Part shown: positions 7,022 to 11,765 of the stretch, one piece after another
How the letters are laid out: the number at the start of each line of letters is the position of its first letter
How positions within the stretch are numbered: the stretch's first letter is position 1
From: an uncultured Bacilli bacterium
Lineage (GTDB): Bacteria > Bacillota_I > Bacilli_A > RF39 > UBA660
Reading direction: 5' to 3'
DNA: 11,765 bases
Assembly: GCA_944359595.1 (NCBI GenBank)
Contig: CALVSV010000157.1
Coordinates: 1-11,765, forward strand
Translations under genes and position numbers: made by a program
The notes under the pieces: model-generated
Told to the model about the DNA's origin: nothing
Database searches by the model: none
Seen by the model: the letters and a program-made list of their open reading frames with translations, nothing else

Positions 7022-7882
7022 CTAAGTTATAACTTGTGATATATCATTAATAATATTTTTAATTTCATCTTTTAATTCATTATCTCTTAAAGCATATTCT
7101 ATATTAGCTTTTAAAAATCCTTCTTTACTACCTATATCATAATATTTACCAATTATTTGACAAGGTAAAAACTTATACTCTTGCATCATCAAAGTCATCG
7201 CATCAGTAAATTGATATTCACCATTTACCTCTTCAATCATATTTAAATAATCAAATATTTCTGGCTTTACAATATATCTACCTAGTCCTGCTAAAGAGGA
7301 AGGAGAATTACTCGCATCAGGTTTTTCAACTATTTTTTTAATTGTACCATCTTCATTTAACTTTATCATTCCATACTTATTACTAAGTTTTAAATCAATA
7401 TTCATACACCCTATTACCGAACAATCATTAGCCTCTGCCATATCAATCAATTGTTTTAAAACTGGTTTACCACTTGAGTACATAAGGTTATCCCCATACA
7501 TTACAGCAAACGCCTCATTACCAACAAAGGCTTGTGCTAAACTAACAGCATATCCACTACCATACAGATTTCCTTCTCTAATATAATATATTTTAACTTT
7601 ATTATAAATATTTTTAATTTTATCTAAATATTCTAACTTATTACTATCAATAAGTCTTTGTTCTAATTCAAAATTTGAATCAAAATAATCTTCAATACAT
7701 TTTTTATATGAATTAGTAACAAATAATATTTCTTCTATTCCACTTTCATATGCTTCTTCAACAATATATTGTAATATAGGCTTATCTATTATTGGAAGCA
7801 TCTCTTTTGGTACAGACTTAGTAATTGGTAAAAAACGTGTCCCCATTCCTGCAACAGGTATTACAGCTTTCTTAATCTTCAT
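7022..7882 (-). CDS. galU: UTP-glucose-1-phosphate uridylyltransferase
   Basis: 286 residues. The enzyme makes UDP-glucose from UTP and glucose-1-phosphate in the cytoplasm, feeding glycolipid, teichoic acid or capsule synthesis. The nucleotide-binding loop GMGTRFLPITKSVPKEMLPI (11-30) is textbook. GSGYAVSLAQAFV, the metal-site MYGDN, IVEKP, GLGRYIVKPEIF and YYDIGSKEGFLKANIEYAL follow in the family order. ATG 7882 sits after GAGGTGA (7894-7888); a GTG three codons upstream lies inside this ribosome binding site and is not used. That site overlaps the stop of the HAD gene, so the two are translationally linked. I see no clear terminator downstream; the transposase relic lies there. Confidence 0.95.
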   Translation of the reverse strand: MKIKKAVIPVAGMGTRFLPITKSVPKEMLPIIDKPILQYIVEEAYESGIEEILFVTNSYKKCIEDYFDSNFELEQRLIDSNKLEYLDKIKNIYNKVKIYYIREGNLYGSGYAVSLAQAFVGNEAFAVMYGDNLMYSSGKPVLKQLIDMAEANDCSVIGCMNIDLKLSNKYGMIKLNEDGTIKKIVEKPDASNSPSSLAGLGRYIVKPEIFDYLNMIEEVNGEYQFTDAMTLMMQEYKFLPCQIIGKYYDIGSKEGFLKANIEYALRDNELKDEIKNIINDISQVIT

Positions 7883-7892
7883 CAGTATCACC

Positions 7893-8369
7893 TCATTTTT
7901 TTAATAATTGTTTTGCTTTATTAATATTATCTTCTGTAAGTCCAACTTTAGGATTACAACATATATGTTTATCTATATACTTTCCAACATCTTCATTATC
8001 AAATATAACAAAATTATTATTATCTATATCTATTTTTTTAATGTTTTTCCATTTATATATTCTATCACCACTTCTTATCGGCATATATGGTACAACATCA
8101 ATAATTCTTGAATCTAAATCATATTCTTTGAACATATCCTTAAAATCGTCTAAACTATTGGATAAGCACCAATAAGATACCAATATAATATACGCATTAA
8201 ATTCATTAACTAGTCCCTTTAATAATTTAATTTTGTCATCTTCAAATTTAATATATATTTTACTATTATTAATACGATATAAATTACTTAAATTATTACT
8301 ATTATTTAATATATAATCTTCGGATATTAAAACACCATCTATATTTAAAAATATTATAGGATTATGCAT
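7893..8369 (-). CDS. HAD-superfamily protein of the Swiss-army-knife (HAD_SAK) type, nucleophile altered
   Basis: 158 residues, ATG after AAGGGGTGAT (8382-8373). The pattern IIFLNIDGVL (5-14), IILVSYW (61-67), RSGDRIYKW (99-107), VIFDNED (121-127) and VGLTEDNINKA (142-152) matches small HAD phosphatase domains found alone or in Swiss-army-knife RNA-repair proteins. HAD enzymes need DxD in motif I; here the first Asp is Asn (N9-I-D11), while Ser65, Asp124 and Asp127 are kept. It may therefore be catalytically weak or serve as a binding protein. It ends in TGA directly at the galU ribosome binding site and lies 44 nt after rmuC. Role unknown; nucleic-acid end processing is a family-level guess. 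Confidence 0.7.
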   Translation of the reverse strand: MHNPIIFLNIDGVLISEDYILNNSNNLSNLYRINNSKIYIKFEDDKIKLLKGLVNEFNAYIILVSYWCLSNSLDDFKDMFKEYDLDSRIIDVVPYMPIRSGDRIYKWKNIKKIDIDNNNFVIFDNEDVGKYIDKHICCNPKVGLTEDNINKAKQLLKK

Positions 8370-8413
8370 TTTATCACCCCTTAAAGTATTATATGATTTT
8401 AAAAAATATATGA

Positions 8414-9487
8414 TTATTTATTATCTATTTTTTTAATTGTATCTACATCAACACTGTTAATAGCATCAAATCTTTTAGTAATTTTTTCTGTAGTAATATG
8501 TATATTTTCAATATCTGAATTAACTGTTTGAATACTACGAGATAATTTATCCCATCTATCTTTATATCTAGAAAATTCTACTCCTAATTTATTTAACTCA
8601 TTATGAATAATAGAAGTATATTTATCTCTTTCCATATTTTTAATAATTATTTGTATAACAGTTAATGTACTAATTAAAGTAGTTGGAGAAGTAATCCATA
8701 CTCTTTTTTTATAACTATATTCTATTAAATCTTGATGATATGCATTTATTTCAGCAAATATTGCTTCAGCAGGTAAAAACATAATAGCTTGATTAGAAGT
8801 ATAACCAGAAATTATATATTTTTCACTAATAGCGTCAACATGTTTTTTTACATCCATCTTAAATTTTTTTTCATATTCACTTCGTTCTTGTGCACTTTTA
8901 CTCTTATCAACCATCATACGATAATTTTCAAGCGGAAACTTTGAATCTATTCCAATCATTCCAAGTGGTTTTGGTGCAAATAAAATACAATCTACAATAT
9001 ACTTATTAGGTAAAGTAAATTGTAATTGATAAATACTATCATTTTTCTCACCAAATACATTAGACATAATATGTGATAGATTAACTTCACCAAAAATGCC
9101 ACGGCTTTTTTTATCAGTTAATACACTTTGAAGTGACACAATATCATTTGATAAATTATCAATCTTCTTTTGTGCTTCATCTATTTTAGTTAAACGTTCT
9201 AATACTGAATTAAATGTTTTATTTGTTTTCTCAAAATTTTGATCAATTCTTTCATTAACTTTTTCATCTATTCTATTAAGTCTTGCTTCAATTTTATCAT
9301 TTAATTTATTAAAATCATCAGTAATACTTTTAGAAAAAGTATCTTTAAAGCTCGAAATTTCTTTTATTACATTTAATTCAAGTTTACCTAATCTTTCTGT
9401 TATATTAGCTTCATTTATATTTTTAGTAATAGAAATAATACATAAAACAATTACTATTATTAATAATACTATAATAATATAATCCAT
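8414..9487 (-). CDS. rmuC: RmuC-family DNA recombination protein
   Basis: 357 residues from ATG 9487, with AGGATGTGAT (9500-9491) as ribosome binding site; a GTG at 9505 lies too close to the promoter. Residues 3-20 form one membrane anchor (YIIIVLLIIVIVLCIISI). Residues 22-125 are a long coiled coil rich in Lys, Glu, Asp and Asn. The PD-(D/E)XK-like RmuC core follows: SRGIFGEVNLSHI (128-140), VDCILFAP (165-172), IGIDSKFPLENY (178-189), IMFLPAEAIFAEI (235-247) and VWITSPTTLISTLTVI (263-278). RmuC limits recombination between inverted repeats in E. coli; the mechanism is not settled. It heads a unit with the HAD gene and galU, 44 nt and then no gap between coding regions. Confidence 0.93.
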   Translation of the reverse strand: MDYIIIVLLIIVIVLCIISITKNINEANITERLGKLELNVIKEISSFKDTFSKSITDDFNKLNDKIEARLNRIDEKVNERIDQNFEKTNKTFNSVLERLTKIDEAQKKIDNLSNDIVSLQSVLTDKKSRGIFGEVNLSHIMSNVFGEKNDSIYQLQFTLPNKYIVDCILFAPKPLGMIGIDSKFPLENYRMMVDKSKSAQERSEYEKKFKMDVKKHVDAISEKYIISGYTSNQAIMFLPAEAIFAEINAYHQDLIEYSYKKRVWITSPTTLISTLTVIQIIIKNMERDKYTSIIHNELNKLGVEFSRYKDRWDKLSRSIQTVNSDIENIHITTEKITKRFDAINSVDVDTIKKIDNK

Positions 9488-9508
9488 AACATCACATCCT
9501 ACCACTTT

Positions 9509-9537
9509 ATTATATCAAACAAAAATAAGAACATCAA
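9509..9537 (-). promoter_or_regulatory. Sigma-A promoter of the rmuC operon
   Basis: On the - strand, TTGATG (9537-9532) and TATAAT (9514-9509) are separated by 17 bp. It starts directly after the terminator of the surface-protein genes. The leader to ATG 9487 would be about 15 nt. Confidence 0.75.
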
Positions 9538-9540
9538 CAA

Positions 9541-9568
9541 AAAAAAGATACAAAAACGTATCTCTTTT
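9541..9568 (-). terminator. Intrinsic terminator of the surface-protein pair
   Basis: On the - strand an 11-bp stem (9568-9558 with 9551-9541, one G-U pair, 6-nt loop) ends in a run of eight Ts. It lies 15 nt after the stop at 9583. Confidence 0.8.
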
Positions 9569-9582
9569 AATTGTTATTTAAA

Positions 9583-10191
9583 TTATCCACCAATTTTTGG
9601 TGTATATGCATTAGCAATCATTTTTACACTTACAGTTGCACCTTGTAATTTATCTTGATTTGTATTATCTTCTAAGATATATACATATAAAGTATATTCA
9701 TCTTCTGTACTACCTGTAAGAGTTTGACCAGTAAGAATTGACTTAGCTGTTAAATTGGTAAAATCACCAGTAGCTTTAACTTCTCCGTTTTTAACTAATT
9801 GATATTTAACGTCTGATTCGTCTCCGCCTTGTTCTGCAACACCATTATTAACTGTAGTAGTATTTACTGCACCAGTAATAGATAAATCATATACTGCACC
9901 TCTTACGTCAGTAGCACCACCATCAACAGTTAAAGTAAATTTAGCTATATTATCATTACTATCATTATTTGAAATAGTTGCACTATCCCAAGTAGTTGGC
10001 ATGATATTAGTTTGTGAAGTATCTCCTAAAGTAGAAACAACTTCCAATTTACCGGCATCAACTTTTTGTCCTGATGAAGTTGATGAAGCAGTAAAATATG
10101 CAAAAGTAGCTCCAACCAAGGCAACTAGTAATGTTGCAACACCTACAATAGTTAAAACTACGCTTGTGCTATTGTTCTTCTTTTTTTCCAT
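9583..10191 (-). CDS. Secreted protein with SipW-type signal, TasA/camelysin-like (copy 2)
   Basis: 202 residues, ATG after GAGGAGGG (10204-10197). A charged head (MEKKKN) is followed by a hydrophobic segment ending LVALVGATFAYFTASS (22-37). The AYF motif after a GAT is the hallmark of signals cut by SipW-type ER-like signal peptidases, as in TasA and camelysin. The mature part is rich in Thr, Ser, Asn and Asp with alternating beta pattern and no Cys, consistent with an extracellular beta-rich fibre or matrix protein. It shares with its upstream neighbour the TNIMPTTW block (61-68) and a late DEYTLYVYILEDNTNQDKLQ block (164-183). No second membrane anchor or LPxTG is present. Assignment rests on the signal and composition; a different secreted role is possible. 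Confidence 0.7.
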   Translation of the reverse strand: MEKKKNNSTSVVLTIVGVATLLVALVGATFAYFTASSTSSGQKVDAGKLEVVSTLGDTSQTNIMPTTWDSATISNNDSNDNIAKFTLTVDGGATDVRGAVYDLSITGAVNTTTVNNGVAEQGGDESDVKYQLVKNGEVKATGDFTNLTAKSILTGQTLTGSTEDEYTLYVYILEDNTNQDKLQGATVSVKMIANAYTPKIGG

Positions 10192-10211
10192 TGTATCCCT
10201 CCTCTTCTATA

Positions 10212-10838
10212 TTAATTTGTACTTGTTGTTCCACTACCAGTAAATGTTAGGTCAAATGAAACTTCTTGTAAATTGTTTTGATCTGCATTTTTGTTTTCGA
10301 TCCAAACATATACATAATATTCGTCATCAATAGTTACTGGTGAAGCACCAGTAGCAGTATAATCATTAGTATATCCACTTTTATCTTTTCCAGGAATTAA
10401 AGTGTTAGTTTGAGATGCAGCCATTGATGTAGGCGCAACTAATTGATTACCCTCTTCATCGTATGCAGCCCATTTAAAATCACCAACAACACCTTGATCT
10501 GAAGCTATACTACCAATATTAATTGTTGGTTGATTCATAGTTAATGAGTATCTACCACTAGCTGTAGAAGTACCATCAACACTAACTGTCATTTTAACAA
10601 TTTCAGTATCAGTATCTTTATTAGCTTCATTCCAAGTAGTTGGTCTAATATTAGTAACAGTATTATTATCTGCAGTTACTGTAATATTAGATGTAGCTGT
10701 AGTTACTGTTTTTTGATCACTAGTTGAAGTTGCACTAAAATATGCAAAAGTAGCTCCAACCATAGCAGTAATAAATGTTGCTGCTCCAATAACTAATAAC
10801 AACGCTTTGTTACCATTACCTTGATTTTCCTTTTCCAT
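10212..10838 (-). CDS. Secreted protein with SipW-type signal, TasA/camelysin-like (copy 1)
   Basis: 208 residues, ATG after a full AAGGAGGT ribosome binding site (10854-10847), suggesting strong expression. Hydrophobic segment 12-34 ends MVGATFAYFSA, the SipW-type pattern. TNIRPTTW (62-69) and DDEYYVYVWIENKNADQNNL (171-190) are shared with the next gene, so the two are tandem paralogs. The mature part is a Thr/Ser/Asn-rich beta-type sequence lacking Cys. The gap to copy 2 is 20 nt without a terminator, so they form one transcript. Type IV pilin was considered, but there is no G-F-x4-E cleavage site. No signal peptidase or TapA-like gene is in the window. Possible roles are fibre subunit or surface coat, which is an inference. 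Confidence 0.72.
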   Translation of the reverse strand: MEKENQGNGNKALLLVIGAATFITAMVGATFAYFSATSTSDQKTVTTATSNITVTADNNTVTNIRPTTWNEANKDTDTEIVKMTVSVDGTSTASGRYSLTMNQPTINIGSIASDQGVVGDFKWAAYDEEGNQLVAPTSMAASQTNTLIPGKDKSGYTNDYTATGASPVTIDDEYYVYVWIENKNADQNNLQEVSFDLTFTGSGTTSTN

Positions 10839-10862
10839 TTTTTTCTACCTCCTTGCAATTAT

Positions 10863-10891
10863 AATTTATCACATTTTTAAATGCTCGTCAA
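10863..10891 (-). promoter_or_regulatory. Sigma-A promoter of the surface-protein operon
   Basis: On the - strand TTGACG (10891-10886) and TAAATT (10868-10863) stand 17 bp apart. The start would fall around 10856, close to the strong AAGGAGGT. The remainder of the gap (10892-10943) is AT-rich and shows nothing else. Confidence 0.7.
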
Positions 10892-10943
10892 CGATATTTC
10901 TAATTATTCGAAAAAAAATTTTTAAATTTATAATATACTTTAC

Positions 10944-10978
10944 AAAAAATATAGATAGAATAATTCTACCTATATTTT
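10944..10978 (-). terminator. Intrinsic terminator of aspS
   Basis: On the - strand a 15-bp stem (10978-10964 with 10960-10946, one G-U pair, 3-nt loop) runs out through a T-rich arm into TTG. The aspS stop (10966-10968) lies inside the stem. Confidence 0.75.
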
Positions 10979-11765
10979 ATATGTACATCTTTTAATTGTT
11001 TATCACTTATTATACTAGGACAATTCATCATAGGGCAAATACCATTGCTATTTAGCGGGAATGCAATTATATCCTTAATATTATCAGTATCTCTTAACAT
11101 CATAAGCATTCTATCAATACCTAAAGCCATACCTGCATGTGGTGGTGCTCCAAACGAAAACGCTGTGTAAAGCGATGAAAATTTTTCTTTTAATATTTCC
11201 TCATCATATCCTGCAATTTCGAATACTTTTCTCATGATATTTAAATCATGATTTCTAACAGCTCCGCTTACAAGTTCCACTCCATTACAAACTATATCAA
11301 ATTGGTATGCTATAATATTTTCAATATTTTCTTTATTTAATGAATCTAATCCACCTTGTGGCATAGAAAACGGATTGTGTGTAAAATCATATTTATCTTC
11401 TTCATCGTTATACTCAAACATAGGAAAATCTACTATGAAACATAACTCATATTTATTTTCATCTATTAAATTTAATTTTCTAGCTAATTCATCACGAATA
11501 AGTGAAGAATATCTATTATATTCAGTTTTATCAGCTATAAAGAAAAGTACACTACCTACCTTCAAATTAGCCTTATCAATTAATGTTTGTCTTATATCAT
11601 CTGTTAAAAATTTATCTATTGGACCCTTAAAAGTCATATCATCATTAACTGTAATATAACCAATACCTGGCATTCCTATACTTGTGGCATAATCAACAAT
11701 TTCATTAAACCACGAATTACTTTTACCCGATATACCATCAACTTTAATACCTCTAACTGTCACAT
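10966..11765 (-). CDS. aspS: Aspartyl-tRNA synthetase, C-terminal part (window edge)
   Basis: About 266 codons are present; the N-terminus (anticodon-binding domain and motif 1) lies beyond the right edge. The GTG at 11763 is an internal Val and not a start. AspRS charges tRNA-Asp (or also tRNA-Asn in non-discriminating forms). From the edge inward the GAD insertion domain (VRGIKVDGISG through the KGPIDKF segment) comes first. VDFPMFEYND and the HNPFSMP segment, FDIVCNGVELVSGAVRNHDL, and class II motif 3 GAPPHAGMALGIDRMLMMLR (205-224 of the fragment) follow. The last loop reads AFPLNSNGICPMMNCPS instead of the usual NAQDLMM-x-APS. The full protein is expected to be near 590 residues. The gene ends in a terminator, so it is last in its unit. 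Confidence 0.93.
   Translation of the reverse strand, partial: VTVRGIKVDGISGKSNSWFNEIVDYATSIGMPGIGYITVNDDMTFKGPIDKFLTDDIRQTLIDKANLKVGSVLFFIADKTEYNRYSSLIRDELARKLNLIDENKYELCFIVDFPMFEYNDEEDKYDFTHNPFSMPQGGLDSLNKENIENIIAYQFDIVCNGVELVSGAVRNHDLNIMRKVFEIAGYDEEILKEKFSSLYTAFSFGAPPHAGMALGIDRMLMMLRDTDNIKDIIAFPLNSNGICPMMNCPSIISDKQLKDVHIKYR

Noticed and set aside
7893-7895. TGA read as Trp (Mycoplasma code)
   Set aside because: TGA ends the HAD gene exactly at the galU ribosome binding site, and Trp is encoded by TGG throughout.
7908-8111. Plus-strand 67-codon frame
   Set aside because: Shadow of the HAD gene; Ile/Tyr/Phe-rich product expected from AT-rich antisense.
11375-11659. Plus-strand frame across aspS
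   Set aside because: Antisense shadow of the synthetase.

Overview
The window is AT-rich and reads as a low-GC Gram-positive genome, most like an uncultured gut member of the Bacilli or of the Mollicutes-related lineages. This rests on the codon bias, the GGAGG-type ribosome binding sites, the ftsA-ftsZ pair, an FtsX-type ABC transporter and proteins with SipW-type signals. Tryptophan is encoded by TGG, and TGA works as a stop (HAD gene, 7893-7895), so the standard bacterial code fits better than the Mycoplasma code. The lineage is an inference from these traits.

Left end (1-1850, + strand) is accessory DNA. It holds the tail of an unidentified gene and an intact AbiEi/AbiEii type IV toxin-antitoxin pair. 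The pair's promoter is embedded in an 18-bp inverted repeat that looks like its operator. Then comes a decayed HAD-nucleotidase fragment with a 20-bp perfect palindrome and an SOS-box-like sequence.

The rest (1850-11765, - strand) is core-like. Read in transcription order from the right, it contains: aspS (C-terminal part, cut by the window edge); two tandem small surface proteins with SipW-type signals and their own promoter; an rmuC / HAD (Swiss-army-knife type) / galU cluster with its own promoter; a short graveyard holding an IS66-like transposase remnant; ftsA-ftsZ with an extended -10 promoter; and a fused ABC-ATPase/FtsX permease starting at TTG. Intrinsic terminators follow aspS, the surface-protein pair, ftsZ and the ABC gene. 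In three of these four the stop codon lies in or overlaps the terminator stem.

Most interesting points: the toxin-antitoxin operator that encloses its own -35 box; the paired surface proteins; the HAD protein that has lost its nucleophilic Asp; and the two gene relics found only by reading across frames. No tRNA, rRNA, CRISPR array or intact transposase was seen.
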